64,000 bases of DNA from Kingdonia uniflora (GCA_014058105.1 JACGCM010001311.1:682001-746000), one strand, 5' to 3'; counted from the first letter of the stretch, positions 47,212 to 60,488 are shown. Numbers and translations: made by a program. Notes: generated by a model not told the origin, from the sequence alone.

Positions 47212-50200
47212 TCAGACATCAGTTGGAGGCTTTAACCTTGTCAATCTTCGAATTCTATCTTTGTCTGTGTTCTCCAGCATACCCTTCACAATAGAAGAAC
47301 AAAACCCCAGAACATGTAATCAGGACAGGACTACTGAGTAACTGAAGTGAAAGAAAGAACTGAACCCGTCTATCTATAATATAGTAGTAGCAATACATCA
47401 AATATGTGTATGTTGATCCACTTACCGTCCAAACAATTTCATCCAGGCACAAGCATATCCTTCCGTACTTATCAAGGAAAAGGCGCTCAGTTGGTGGTTT
47501 TCCGCACACATCCTTCACGGATGAGGTTATAACAAATATCACTTCTGCCACTGAAGAGAAAACAAAGAAAAATCAAAAGCTGCGATCGATTGATATCCTA
47601 AGATGTTTCAGGAATATAAATTTACACGGTTACAATACGAGATTTAGGATAGAGTAATGTAATAATTAGAACAAGGGCAATGGTTTACAAGGAATATCGT
47701 CCAATATTACACTCTTTTGATACTCATTTGAGAATAATAAGGGATATTAAAATTTTGGGATTGGACAACGCTTGCAACTTATTCACACATTGGTTTTCCA
47801 AAGAAAGATACATCATACATTATTGATATGGATCAGATATGATGAAATGAGTTCATAAGCACAAACTTGACTTCAATGAATGAGAGTAAACATATGATAT
47901 ATTCAACATTTAATTTATTATGTCTTTAATGGTCATAAATTCATTAGCTATCTGGAAAAAAATGAGCCCGTGCATAAGATGGGTAGGAGTGCTTGATAGT
48001 CATATCTAGGTCTACTTCCTGCATGTTAGCCACGTTCTCTGGCACATACAGTTGGTAGCTTCTTCCCATGTAAGAGTCCGTCCTAGTAAATAGGCTCCAA
48101 GCTTGAAATATACTTACAAGCAAGTTCGTCATAATCATCCTTGCCAACAACGTAGATACAGATATCTCCAATAACAGTGTAAACAATATAAACTGACCTG
48201 AAAAGACGGAAGTAAGAACCAAACATCAACTTAGATCATTGGAAATATTTTGGATGTCAAATTAGCTCATAATATAGATTCAGCGAAATGTAGTAAAAAC
48301 ATACAGGCATTAAGATATTGAACTATGTTTTTCTCCATCATTTTATTTATATTTCTCAAAGAGTTAATGTAATAATAAGTAAAAAGAAAATGTGCTACAA
48401 GATAATAGAAGGAAGTATTCAAAACATACTTGTGGGAGGCAACAAAGAGCTCTTCGTTTTTGGCACCTTTAAGATTATCTGCTCCCAACTTAACTAAGAA
48501 AGAGCGCCAATGCAACCGCTCCTCGGATGGAACTCCATGAAATCTGAGATATAGCTCAAATTAATGTAAGGATTTGTGATATATTCCAAACTACTTTCTT
48601 TAAAACAGATATAGATCAAAAAGATCTCAAATTTAGTCAATGAAAGGTTTTGAAAAATGATAAACCTACCTAGCAAAAAAGAAGAAGGGAAATTATAGAC
48701 TGTGCTTCATTTTACCTAGTAGTTATAGTGAGCATTCTACACAATCAGAAAAACTGAATAATTCTTAAAGCACATATAACTTCGTTTTTATTTCAAATGA
48801 AGACATCCCATAAACACTTAATACCAGAAATTCATCAGGTGCCAGCTGGTTCAGTTGGTAAATTATGTGGGAGTTGTAATCACATACATCGATCAAAAAA
48901 GGGTACAGTGTGAGTTACCGATATCCTTTACGAAAACAGGTTTATCCGGTGGCAACATCATACAAGTTTTACTTTCACAAAAAAGAAGAAGGAAGATACG
49001 AGTATGATATAAGAAAAATTACTAGAGGCAAGGGGCCAACATTGAAAGAAGCAAAAAAATCTCTTGATTTAGTTTGTCTCTCCACCAGTCAAATTGTCTC
49101 TACATATTTTATCCATTTACAGTTTTCGTTTTCTCCAATTTTCTCCCTTAGCTAAGATTGGAAAGTTTTTCTGTTGAGAGTTTGAGTTTTAGGAAAGAAG
49201 GATAGGAAAATTGATGTCCGAAATTATGAAAAGGAAGGGTTGCTTTTTCCTCTGTTTCAATCAACCACTGATCTTTAGTATTAATAACAAACGAAATACA
49301 TTTTTTTAAATAAATGTAACTTGTATTTATGAAAAGTTCAAACACGAAGATCTAAATACAATAAAATTGGTTTACTAGAAATTCATTTTCCAGGAACCAA
49401 ACCACTCTAGAAGTCTAAAATGTGACTATGCAAAGGCTCTTCCTTTCCACATACAAAATGCATGTTGTTTGGTACCAACCAAATAACATTGACAAGAAGA
49501 AATTTCTACGTGATCCTGCCCTTTCCACATAATGCAGGAATTTTATCACTAAATAGTTCCTCGATATATGTCATAAACATATGGAGGAGACAAGTACGAG
49601 AAGATACTCCACACCATAAGTAATACAGAGAAAACTCCAATACAACATAACAAACTCTTTCAAGAAATCTACTGTGTTCTTACCCTCCTCGACCATGTGT
49701 CAATGTTCTATTCACAATTTGACGAGGTGATATATCCAATATCCCTTTCTATTTTGAGGACTCTCATTCCCCCAATTTCATCGACTACCGTCTTCAATGT
49801 CATCCTCAGTAGGGAGCTAACTCCGTTCAGAGGGGGAGTTGGTTCTAACTAAAGATAAATACTTGCGTAGAGGCCCGAATGTGACTCTCTACGACCTCTG
49901 ATGAGGATTTTTAAGATAGATTGTATTATTGAAGAGTAAATAACAGGGTTCGAGTACAGAATGTCAGGGTGGTCGAAGGTAAAATGCAAGAGACTGGAGA
50001 TGATTTCTTCTAACCCCCTCTTGGTTTCCTCTCTCCTCTATTTATAAAAACACAGAGAGCTGAGTCACCAAGTGCGGATCAGGGTTACATGATTACAATG
50101 TCAGGAAATCCCAGCGAGTTATGGGCGCCGGTCTTATCGGTACTATTACTACAACATTTATTGGTGATGCCTCTGAACGGCGCGATGGTTGAACCTGTCA

Positions 50201-52372
50201 CTGTAGATGCACGAGCCAATTAATGCGTTGTCTTATCTGATGAGATAGTTGTCTGTCTTATCTTGCTTCGACCGTGTGTTAGTGAGGTCGAAGGGTTTCT
50301 GTTGTAGGATGTTAATCCGTTCTCGAAGCTTTGTCTGGTAAGCTGGTTGTTTGTCTTGTCATACTTCGACCATATATGGTCGAAGGATGTCTGCTGCAAT
50401 GTACTGATCTGTTCCCGAAGCTTTGTCTGGTGAGCTGGCTGTCTGTCTTGTCATACTTCGACCATATGAAGATATGGTCGAAGGATGTCTGCTGCAATGT
50501 ACTGATCTGTTCCCGAAGCTTTGTCTGGTGTCGAAGGTTCGTCTCTGGGGGATCTCTGGGGAGCCTGTTTTAGGGATTGAGTGGGCTTCGACTGTCTGTC
50601 GAAGGCTACGAGTAGGCTACTACACTCAGCAAAATATAAAAACTTGGGATCGTGGGTCTCATTTCCATCAGCCTTTTAAATCTCCTAAAGAAACATGTTG
50701 GAGGTCCCTATAAGAAAACTAAAAACAAGCCCAATGACATTCACATCTATTTTTAAAATAAGGAATTATTAATTGGAAAACGAGTCCGAATAACATGTTT
50801 CCGAGACCAGAGAAAAATCAAGGTACAAAGAGAATACAAGCAGACGACCAAAAAAAATCAAGTAAGAGACGTCTATAAAATAGTCAGTTAGCAAACTTAG
50901 CTAGCCTAGTGGGCCATGGTGCAGTGTTTTGTGTGTGTTTTCTGCTAGCTTAGTCTTCTTTTTCTTTTAGAGTCTCCTTCTTTATTGTGAGGCTATCTTT
51001 TGTATATTCTCTTAAGTTTTTATAGGGCAGGGGGGTCTGCTTTCAACCCCAGCTTGACCTCCAAAAAAAAAAAACCACTATTCAAATTTGTCTAACTAAA
51101 CAACCCACTATCAAAAATTTGCAAAAAAATATCGTTTAGCCTAGCCTACTGGAGTGAAGGTAAGGTCTCACTACAGGGCTAGCATGTTCCTTTGTGATTA
51201 CCCTTGTTAATACTCTCCATGGTACAATCAGAGGGTCCAATAAAGACTCAATAGTGAGACTTTGCAGCTCAGGGCAACGGTCCTATTAAAACATATCGCC
51301 TTTCACCTCCTAAGTGAGGCTATGTAGATCGGGAGTGCTACTTTTTTGCTTAAGCCATCAAACAAGTAATTCTGTATGGGACTACTGATCAAGTATACTC
51401 CTGCCTCTTGTTGATAATGAATGCCAAAAGATGGATAAAAACGTACAAAAATTCTAGCCGTCACTACGAAACTCTCATCCTAAAATGAAATAATCCAATT
51501 TCGATGTACATCAAAACATGGTTGGTGGATTCCCCATTCACTTTCACATAATTCAGAACATCGTTAAGAAATAAGGTCAATGTGAAAAAGAAAATTTTCC
51601 GGAAATTGCAGCCTGGAATACTTCATGCTCACAAACATGGAAAGAATAATATGAGAACTTGGTCCTAGAAAATGGAAGAAGAAAAAAAATCCATCATTTG
51701 TTAACTTCCCATCTCTTTCTCTCTTGTCCTCCTTACCCAACTCAGCAACACAATCCTAACCAACTCAAACAAACGAGGAGCAATTAACTTCCTCCACCCC
51801 CTCATACTATCTTCATCCTAAGTAATGAAAACCTCCATTACTATCTAAATAAATAAATAAATGAAAACCCACACTTTGCCTCCCACGTCACTGCGCTAAC
51901 AATTCTTTTAAACGCCAAAAATCCCACTAGGGTACCTCATTACCTCCACATTTCACATATTAAGCTCCCTCCCATTTCTACTCAACCTCACAACACTTCA
52001 CCAAAATCGTCATCCCCAAGAAACTATCATTCCCACACTTTTATTCTCAAATTTGATTTTTTTTTTAATTTCGTCTCCAGAAAAATAGAATAAATAAAAC
52101 ATACGCATACCATCAAACCAATTAGCCATGATCATATACAGAAATTAAAAAAAAAATCGCATAATTAGTTTAATAAAAATAAGTAGATCAGCAGTACTAT
52201 TGAAACTATTGTTTATGATAGAATTGCATAATTGATAGATGACTCTTTACAATTTCTACATTAACGTAGAAATAAGAGAGAATAGATCTGTGAAATGGAC
52301 CGTGGGGATTTGATCTTACCGTTCTACCAGTATGTTGCCTTCTGAGTTGGAGAAGAGAACTGCCAGCAACAT
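47212..52372 (-). CDS. LOLITA: LOLITA-like longin-domain subunit of the TPLATE complex
   Basis: Five exons: 52372-52320, 48543-48430, 48197-48118, 47550-47426 and 47283-47212. All have GT/AG borders and joining phases, and give 147 aa with no stop. The protein starts MLLAVLFSNSEGNILVER and carries ERLHWRSFLVKLGADNLKG, VYIVYTVIGDICIYVVGKD, KDVCGKPPTERLFLDKYG, CLCLDEIVW and LENTDKDRIRRLTRLKPP. These match the plant longin-like small subunit LOLITA. It belongs to the TPLATE/TSET adaptor complex, which works in clathrin-mediated endocytosis at the plasma membrane. Sigma-adaptin and COPI-zeta are more distant relatives. Intron 1 is 3.8 kb and holds a solo LTR. Confidence 0.92.
48838..48965 (+). 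mobile_element. Possible tRNA-derived SINE remnant in LOLITA intron 1
   Basis: AGCTGGTTCAGTTGGTA resembles a Pol III A box, and ACATCGATC about 40 bases on may be a decayed B box. No poly(A) tail or target duplication was confirmed. Confidence 0.3.
49805..50629 (-). mobile_element. Solo LTR of the element-B family in LOLITA intron 1
   Basis: Read on the minus strand, 50624-49810 starts TGTAGTAGCCTACTCG and matches the element B LTR start (TGTAGCAGCCTACTTG). It carries a TATA-type region (TTTATAAATAGAGG, about 50037-50050) and GAGGTCGTAGAGAGTCACAT. It is flanked by CTCAG on both sides (49805-49809 and 50625-50629), a 5-bp target duplication. No internal sequence remains, so this is a recombined solo LTR. 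It is about 90 bp longer than the B LTR, mainly through internal repeats. Confidence 0.9.
50324..50530 (+). repeat. 92-98 bp tandem repeat with palindromes inside the solo LTR
   Basis: CGAAGCTTTGTCTGGT occurs at 50324, 50416 and 50514. The first unit holds a perfect 22-base palindrome at 50364-50385 (centre CCATATATGG, arms CTTCGA/TCGAAG). The second holds the same arms with a 6-base insert. An older diverged unit lies at about 50250-50320. Confidence 0.88.
50630..52319. other. Remaining distal part of LOLITA intron 1
   Basis: No gene was seen. At about 50880-51075 a stretch ending in a run of A after ACCTCC looks like the 3' end of a retroposon, but the family was not recognised. The rest is AT-rich. 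Confidence 0.4.
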
Positions 52373-52489
52373 CCTCTGTTTCTTTCGTTTTCTTCTCGTT
52401 TCTGTTTGAGGATCTGATGATGAGTTTGGGTACAATTACCAAACATTTTTTCACTACGACCATCTCCAGCAGTGCCTTCTACTTTCGTG

Positions 52490-53352
<863 letters not shown>

Positions 53353-53708
53353 GGTTTGGCAATCTTCCTAAGTGTCGCTATCATGTCGAGTTGGAGTTCA
53401 AGCTCAGATTTCAAGCTCCATGTCAGCCAATCCCCTCCACGGCCAAACTCAAGCTTCATGGCACTTGAGTTCTACGCTACAAGTGCCATGAGAGAGTAGT
53501 ATCTCGTTTGGAAAGGATCGGTGGCATGCCTAACAGTTACGTGCCTCCGAAAATTGAAAAGACGTATAACAATTATGTGTCACATTTTCATGTGATTTTT
53601 CATGTAGTTTTTGTAGGGAATTGGTTTTAAAGGTTGCTTTAGAGAGTTAAGTAGTACGATAATTTATTTAAAGAAAAAGTGGCAATATCATGATAGGCAT
53701 TGTGCGTA
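53353..53708. other. No feature recognised
   Basis: Unique-looking AT-rich sequence between the plastid fragment and the next MITE. No coding support. Confidence 0.4.
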
Positions 53709-53971
53709 TTAAACCATCTCTACAAGATCTCAAAACTGAAGCTCACAAGCTCCACGTTGAATCTTAATCATCCATAGCAATGCATAGAGCTTGAGGGTTT
53801 TGTGCTCATCTAAAAGTTAGACGATACGCGCATAAGAGTTATGTTCTTCCGCTAAGTTTGAGCTCCAAATATCAAGCAATGGTAGAGCATTTGAGCTAGT
53901 GTTGGTCACTCGAGGTTTCTAGCTCACTCAACTCAAGCACCATATCTGCCCCAACTTTGGATATGCTCTTA
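53709..53971. mobile_element. Possible Tourist-like MITE, 257 bp
   Basis: TTA at 53709-53711 and 53969-53971 flank ends AACCATCTCTAC and, inverted, GAGCATATCCAA. Similarity to the GAGCATCTCC ends of the big PIF element is partial, so this is tentative. Confidence 0.4.
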
Positions 53972-55060
53972 CATCTCTACTACTATAAAGCAAACTACCC
54001 CATACAGTCGTTTAGCCGTCATCCCTGGAAGTTACTAAAATACCCTCACTACACAACTCTTTCTTCATCGATAATTTTTTCAACAATTGACACACACTTT
54101 TTTTTTCTCTCTCTGTGAATCTTGAGGTTTGAAGAAATGTTGATGTTTAATCTCTCTAGATCTCTCTCTGCTTGGTGCTTTCTACGATGCGCATAGCTCT
54201 GTTGCACAAAGTGGCAGAGGAAGTGATCTCTACTACAAATGGATTCCTTCCATGAGGAAGATGATTTAGAGATTGAGTCCTTTCATGAGAAACCAAACCA
54301 ATGATGGTGGTGTGATTGGATTCCAATTTAATTTTATCTTGATGTATACATAGTGATTCTCTCTCTATAATTAGGGTTTTGGGATTACCATAAGCAATCT
54401 CATATCCCCTTTTCAATTTATTTCTTTTTTAAAATCTTATTCTCTACCTGTACCATCTCTTTCCTTTTTCTTAATCGATTTAAGGATTTTACTTCTTCTT
54501 AATGTACCTCTACATAGTGGCTCTCATTCCCTCAATCTCACTTTCCTTTTTATTTCCCATGGAGTAGTGTGATTTCACGTTGGACCCAAAATTATATTTC
54601 TTAGACTGAAACTAATGTAATTCTGAGTTACGGAAGTAAGAACTCAGATTGATAAACGTTAACACAATTAAAATTAGGGTTTTTATTAACACTAAACACA
54701 CAAAACTAACTTCAAATTGAAAGTAAACAAAAAGTTTAAACTGGAAACTAAAGCTTAATTCTCTTCAAATCATCAACTAAAAAAAATAGAGAACCTAGCC
54801 TCCTTTTTATATAACACAAGGGGGGTGGAAACCCTAATTATGAATATTATAAAAACTATGAAAAATACCCATTTAACCTTGTGTTGGTTAATTAGGAACT
54901 CCCCAGAACCTACTAAGCATCTTTAGCAGGGAGGTTTGAATCAAATAACATTAATATAAATAAACCATAGACTGTGAGAAATGGCCATGCGAGGATGATT
55001 CACATCAGAAACAAGTACTAAAAGCTCATCTACTTGGATTTACATTTTCTTGATCAAATC
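53972..55060. other. No feature recognised
   Basis: AT-rich with CT runs near 54105-54175. No coding frame has support on either strand. Confidence 0.4.
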
Positions 55061-55397
55061 AGTTTAATCAGGGACGGAGCCAGAGATCTAGACTAGGGGG
55101 TGTCGGGTGTTGAGGGTGGAGTCCCCCAAAAAATACGATTAATGGATCTTTTATTGATTTTGCTTACGAAGTTAGACAAAGAAAAAAAGTAACGTGAAGA
55201 AATAAAGAGAATGATAAATGGTGAGAAAATTTAGGCTTAAAAATCAATTGGAATGACCTCTGAGGGGATGCCAAACCCCCTTGCTTACATTTTTTTTTGC
55301 TTACATGTAAAAAAAAATCTTTAAAAAAAGAAGTGGGGGTGTCGAGCACCCCTAGACCGAACCCCCCCCCCCCCCCAAATCCGCCCATGAGTTTGAT
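55061..55397. mobile_element. hAT-type MITE, 321 bp
   Basis: The element (55069-55389) starts CAGGGACGGAGCC and ends GGGGG-rich then TCCGCCCATG, forming short inverted ends (CAGGGACGGA against CATGGGCGGA). The flanks AGTTTAAT (55061-55068) and AGTTTGAT (55390-55397) form an 8-bp duplication with one change. A run of about 15 C lies near the right end. Confidence 0.75.
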
Positions 55398-55771
55398 GTT
55401 CCACTGGTTTTCAAATACTATTCTTTGTGTTTAGACTGAAGTTGATGTTGGTTACGTTCATTGCAGCTTTGTATGTCAGAATCTAATATTGGGATATTTT
55501 CATTGTAATTTTTCTTACTGCAATTCCCGATCGGTCGATGGGTAAACAAATTAGTTATCTATGTTTTGCTCCAATTATGTTCTCTTAGCGTGATAACAAC
55601 TCATGGTTAGACGCGAACAAAATCTTACATGGATGTATTGCATTATAAACACATAACAAAAACTCACATAGATATATAATGATAGAGGAGAGAAGAATAT
55701 GATAGGAAAATGAGGAAAATGTATGAGTTTTTCAAGCTTTACCCTAACTCATTCTGAAATAATTGTTGTTA

Positions 55772-55933
55772 TTCTCTTTGGCTTGAATTGTGATTTTCTC
55801 TTTGTTAGAAAGTTTGAGCCTTCTAAAAAGTGGGGTTGTACGCCTGTTGTTCTTCTCTTTGGCTCGAATTGTGATTTTCTATTTGCTAGAAAGTTTGAGC
55901 CCTTATGAAAGGTAGGGTTCAAACTAAGAAAAC
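55772..55933 (+). repeat. 81-bp tandem duplication
   Basis: TTCTCTTTGGCTTGAATTG at 55772 and TTCTCTTTGGCTCGAATTG at 55853 start two units that also share TTAGAAAGTTTGAGCC or a close form. Confidence 0.85.
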
Positions 55934-56877
55934 CTCCAACAACATGGTATGTTATTACGATTTTCACATACTCTTGCAAAAACCCCTTTCAACAGGGGTA
56001 TGAGGTTCAACATACCCACCCCCATACCCTTTTAAAGTATGCGAAACCTGAACTTGGAGAGGAGTATCCGCATACCGCCTAAACGCTCAACCGTTAAGTG
56101 CGCGCCAACTTTTTAATACACGTGACATTTTTCTCTCTTCCATCACAACTTCGTTCCCTAATATGACATTTAATTCGGCATTTTTTGTTAGGCGCCTAAC
56201 CAAATAATTTGGCCTTTTTAGGATGGCGTTGAACTATTACTATTATGGGAATCATGTATACCGATATGCCAAACCGGAATCACGTACCTTGTTGTTGTAG
56301 GTAGTGCTGAGCATGGGTCGGTTCGGGTCGGTTTTTGACCTAAACTAAACCCGAATCAACCTAAATCGGTTCCTGAGTTTTCAAACCGAACCAAAGTACG
56401 TAAAAACTGACCCGGCCCGAACCAAAAAGTTAGAGGGTAAGCCGAAACCGAATCGAGATGGAACCAATTTCCGGGTTGAGTCAGATCGGTAAACAAAAGG
56501 AGGTGGTTTTGCAGCTGCTTCCATACTTTTTTTTCTCTCTCTCTTCATGTTTTCTTGCTCTCTTCACTTATAACATTTATGTTAAATACCTCAAACAAAA
56601 ATGGGGGGGGGGAACCTTTATTTATTTTCTTCTTCTTTGTTTTATACCCAAATTGAGGATTGTTAGAGGAGAGACCCAATACGAAGATCGTGTGCATATT
56701 AGGTTCTGCATCGAGGTCTATAGAGATGGTGGAGACAAAAGCGAGCTTTAACTTCTTTAATGGATAAATCAAGAGATGGCTAGGATTTGTTTGAATTGAG
56801 ATGTTGTTCTTCTCTCTCTACAATTATATCACTTACTCTTTATTTTCAATTATACCACTCACTCACTTTCTCTACAA
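55934..56877. other. Spacer left of the PIF element
   Basis: No gene seen. 56189-56202 is a perfect palindrome around TTAGGCGCCTAA. 56310-56480 is a GGTTCGGGT/ACCCGAACC-rich stretch like a dispersed plant repeat, whose ends I could not fix. Confidence 0.4.
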
Positions 56878-56880
56878 TTA

Positions 56881-56911
56881 GAGCATCTCCTAAAGTGCTT
56901 CACTACCTTGG
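56881..56911 (+). repeat. Left terminal inverted repeat of the PIF element
   Basis: 31 bases, matching 63966-63996 inverted with two changes. A second CTCACTACCTTGG follows at 56953-56965. Confidence 0.92.
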
Positions 56912-57013
56912 ATTTATAGGTGCCATCTAGGATTTTCGTGATCCAACAGTGCCTCACTACCTTGGATTTGAGTCTCAAAAAGCAAGGCTGAGCCTTGCTT
57001 TTTTACGTCGTGA

Positions 57014-57080
57014 TTGGGCGCCCAAGTGTTGGGCGCCTATGTTATTTTTTTTAATTAGGCGCCCAACTCTTAGACGCCTG
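57014..57080. repeat. GGCGCC palindrome cluster 1 (upstream of ORF1)
   Basis: TTGGGCGCCCAA at 57014-57025, then GGGCGCCTA, a T tract and TAGGCGCCCAA, then GACGCCTG. Shared units recur at clusters 2 and 3. Confidence 0.85.
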
Positions 57081-57372
57081 TTTCACTGACTAAATCCATG
57101 GGAACTTTCAAACCAAGTCATTTCCCTCTCTTCACCACTTTTCTAAAAACTATTTCCCTCCCTTCACCACTTAAACAAAAACCATACCCAATTGCACCAC
57201 AACTCTCCTTCACTCTATTGGGATCAAATAAGGTTTGAAATTGTTGAAGGTTGATCTCTTAAGATAAGTTCTTGTTTAATTTTATCATATCCCTTTTAAT
57301 TTTCTAAATTTTTATATTATAGGGTTTTAAGTTTTTCATGATTATTAATTCTATATATATGTAAATTATTAG

Positions 57373-58850
57373 ATGAGTTCCTCGAATACAACACAAGATA
57401 AAGATTTCACTACCGAGAGTAATTTGAATCAACCCAACAATTTTGGACAACAATAACAAATCCTACTTAATTGTTTGCAATTCACTCATTCCCCTCAACC
57501 TCAATCATCTCAATCCCAACCTTCTCAATATTTTAACTCGCCCAACAATTAGGTACAACCCTCTCATCCATTCATAGCACCCAATAGTTGGGGACAACCC
57601 TCTCAATTCGCCATTCCCACTCAATTCTAATATCCTTCTTTATTCACTAATCCCTCATAATCTCAATCATCTCAATCACATGGTACTCAATCGGTTGACT
57701 TATCTCAATCCGAAGACGCGAGGGTTGTTGATGGACAAAAAAACAAAGACAAACGTTGCTCGACAACAAAAAATACCAATAGAGGGGGGGGTCTCAGTTG
57801 TTGAAATGGGCGGGTATTCAAAACAAAAATCTTGCAAAAACTTGAGTTTATGTCTCGGAGGATAGAATCAAAAACAACAACCAGCAACTTGATGTGTTTT
57901 AGGACTCGGCTTTGGATGCATTTCATGATTTTTGTCAACAAGTGAACGGGTTGAACGTTTAGTTTCATCTTTAAAAAATTATTGGTCGAATATGAATCGT
58001 GCATGCAAGGTTTATGAGACTTGTTTGAAAAATGTTATGCATGGTCCAATAAGCGGTACGCAACAAGGAAATTTGGTAAGTAATTCAAAATTTGTCATTA
58101 CTAATAAATTATAAACTATTTTTACCAAAATTATACCTTTTTTTATTGTTTTAATCTATTTTATAGGACGATGCCGCCAAAACGATTTATGAAGCACGTG
58201 GCAAAAACAAATGGTTGTATAAAGAAGCTTATGAAGTTTTAAGTTGTCATCAATGTTGGAAAATATTGCAAGACCAATACCCGAACACTTTAGCTCGCAA
58301 TGTGCGAATGAAACAAACATCAAATTCTAGCCCTGAAATGTTTATTCCGGCAACACCCGACACACCCGTTAGCTCCAACACTGACTCTCCAGTACTTGTC
58401 ACGGATGATGAGACAGAACGTTTCGGCGGTATCAAAAGTGCTAAACTAAAGGAAAAGAATAGAAAAAAGACAAAATCTTCTATTGAACGCCAAAATGTAC
58501 TTATTAGTTGTCTTGACCGAATGGAGAAAAATAAAGAAGAGTATGTTGTTGAGAGAGATAAGAAGAAAGAAGAGTACATATCTGAGAGAGATAAGAAGAA
58601 AGAAGAAAGAGATTCACGTATAATAGAGTTAAGAGAAAAGAAGACAAAGGTCGTGGTGAATTTATAAGCTCATTTTCAAGCCCAAAATGATCAAAAGGTG
58701 ATGGCGATGGACATGTCTACTTTGGACGACACTCAAAGGATTTATTGAGAGGCACAACGCAATGCGGTTATGGCGAGAATGTTTAAATATAATAATAACT
58801 CCTAAGAGGCTCTAGCTGAAGAATCTTATTTTAAAAGTTTGGTAGTATTT
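57373..58850 (+). pseudogene. PIF/Harbinger ORF1 (Myb/trihelix-like accessory protein)
   Basis: The ATG at 57373 starts a Q/N/S-rich leader with stops (TAA near 57454). The DNA-binding-like part is visible at about 57900-58075 (AFHDFCQQVNG, and in another frame VERLVSSLKNYWSNMNRACK, CLKNVMHG). An intron at 58076-58166 has GT/AG borders. The open part 58167-58667 follows (LYKEAYEVLSCHQCWKIL, then a long charged coiled coil with KKEE repeats). In PIF/Harbinger elements this protein helps the transposase reach DNA and the nucleus. A frameshift and several stops make it a pseudogene. Confidence 0.78.
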
Positions 58851-59157
58851 TAGTGATTCTTGTTTAAGAAGTTTGGTTGTACATTGTTTAAAAACCTTGT
58901 TTAAGATGTTTGGTATATTTTGTTTAAAAACTTTGTTTAAGAAGTTTCTCTGGATTTAAGAAATTTGGTAATTTAAAATAATATAATCTTTTTGAGAAAG
59001 TTTAGCTTTCTAATTATTTTTTTATTTCAATTTATATTGAAATTGAAATAAATTTCTTAAATAAATTTCATAAAATGTTTAGTTGAAATTACATAGAATT
59101 GAAATAAAGTTGCGTTTACATAAAAATTACAAATAATTGAAAATACTAGTTGTTTCT

Positions 59158-60488
59158 CTAATGCTTCCACAAATGCTTAATGAGATCATTTTGAAGTGCC
59201 ATATACTTATCCGAACTTGTCATTTTATCGTACTTCGCAATGTATCTTTGTAAAGTGACTTCTTCCCGATTCAAGTCAATTGGTTGAGGGTCTAGGACAA
59301 AATGCTCGGTCAATAAGCTTACTTCGTACCTATTGCGTTCTTCCTCGACGATCATGTTATACATAATTATACATGTTTGCATTATTTTACCGAGGTTTTT
59401 GGTTGACCAACTTTTTGCCGGACCTTTCACAATTGCAAATCGAGATTGAAGCGCATCGAAAGCTCGTTCTACGTCTTTTCGATAGGACTCTTGTTGCTTG
59501 GCAAAATATTTCTCTACATTACCTCGGGGAAATTGTAAGGTTTGAACAAGCGTTGCCCATTTCAGATATATACCATCCGCCAAGTAGTATCCAATGTCGT
59601 ATGGTTTTCTATCGACTTCAAAGTTGCAAGATGGAGAACGACCAAGACAAAGATCTCGAAAGAGATGTGATTGATCAAGAATATTTACGTCGTTGTTGGA
59701 ACCAAGCCTTCCAAAAAAATAATGCCATATCCATAAATCATGAGATACCACCACTTCTAAAATAATTGTTGGTGTTTTCTTATTCCCCGTGTATTAACTC
59801 GCCCAAGCCGTGGGGCAATTTTTCCACTCATAATGCATGCAATCCAAACTACCTAGCATGCTGGGAAATCTACGCTTCTCGACAGCGTACAACAACCGTT
59901 TTATATCATATGGAGTTGGCGATATCAAATAGCACCGAATTGCGCAATCATTGCATTGCAAAATCTCGTAAGGGACCCAATTGTTGTGCTCTCTGCAACC
60001 CAATCATATTTATCACAGTTGTCCACCGACACTCCTAATGCAAACATACAGAATACCGTCGTAAGTTTTTGATGAGGCGATAAACCCAAAATATTTGCAC
60101 AATTTTGTTTCTGAGCAAAAAACTTTTCATAAGCAACCACCGCATTTAAAATACGATCGAAAAGTCTTCGGCTCATACGGAATTTTTAACGAAAATTTTC
60201 GCTTCCGTAAACATTTTCATCACGGAAATAGTCGTGCATAAGTAACTTATTATAGAAAACACGTGAGCGATTTATGGTTTTATGCCCGATAACCGAACCG
60301 ACACGAGTTCTTAAAGATTTTGCCTCTGCTAATTCTTCAATTTTAGCTTGATTTCGTAATATCTCTAGCTTAATCTCATCAATAACGTCGTCATCACTAT
60401 AATCGGTTGAAGATTGCTCGATATCCTCTTCCTCTTCCTCCTTGGATGAAGAATCGATGAAAACATCAAGAACCGCCTCGAAATTCAT
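59158..60488 (-). pseudogene. PIF/Harbinger DDE transposase
   Basis: The frame starts at ATG 60488 with an acidic N-terminus, then a helical part (NFR, TAA, KFRMSRRLFDRIL), the helix-turn-helix-like region (LSPHQKLTTVFCMFALG), LGSLDCMHYEWKNCPTAW with the first catalytic D, GSNNDVNILD with the second, and YRKDVERAFDALQSRFAIV with the E. GYYLADGIYLKWATLVQT between them is typical of Harbinger transposases. Defects: TAA near 60187, a frameshift near 59940, TAA near 59796. Both stops fall where a CAA is expected. Confidence 0.92.

Noticed and set aside
48838..48965. tRNA gene
   Set aside because: Only an A-box-like stretch is convincing; no cloverleaf could be drawn, so it is listed only as a possible SINE remnant.
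47212..52372. Calling the longin-type gene COPI zeta or a sigma-adaptin
   Set aside because: The motifs KDVCGKPPTERLFLDKYG and CLCLDEIVW and the length of 147 residues fit LOLITA better; zeta and sigma subunits have different conserved blocks.
52206..52463. 85-codon minus-strand frame across LOLITA exon 1
   Set aside because: It is in another frame from the exon that joins correctly to exon 2; it is a shadow.
54156..54416. 86-codon minus-strand ORF
   Set aside because: No domain, no homolog recognised, biased by CT runs on the other strand.
56310..56480. GGTTCGGGT-rich stretch as a telomere-like array
   Set aside because: The units are irregular and on both strands, unlike TTTAGGG arrays; it looks like a dispersed repeat.
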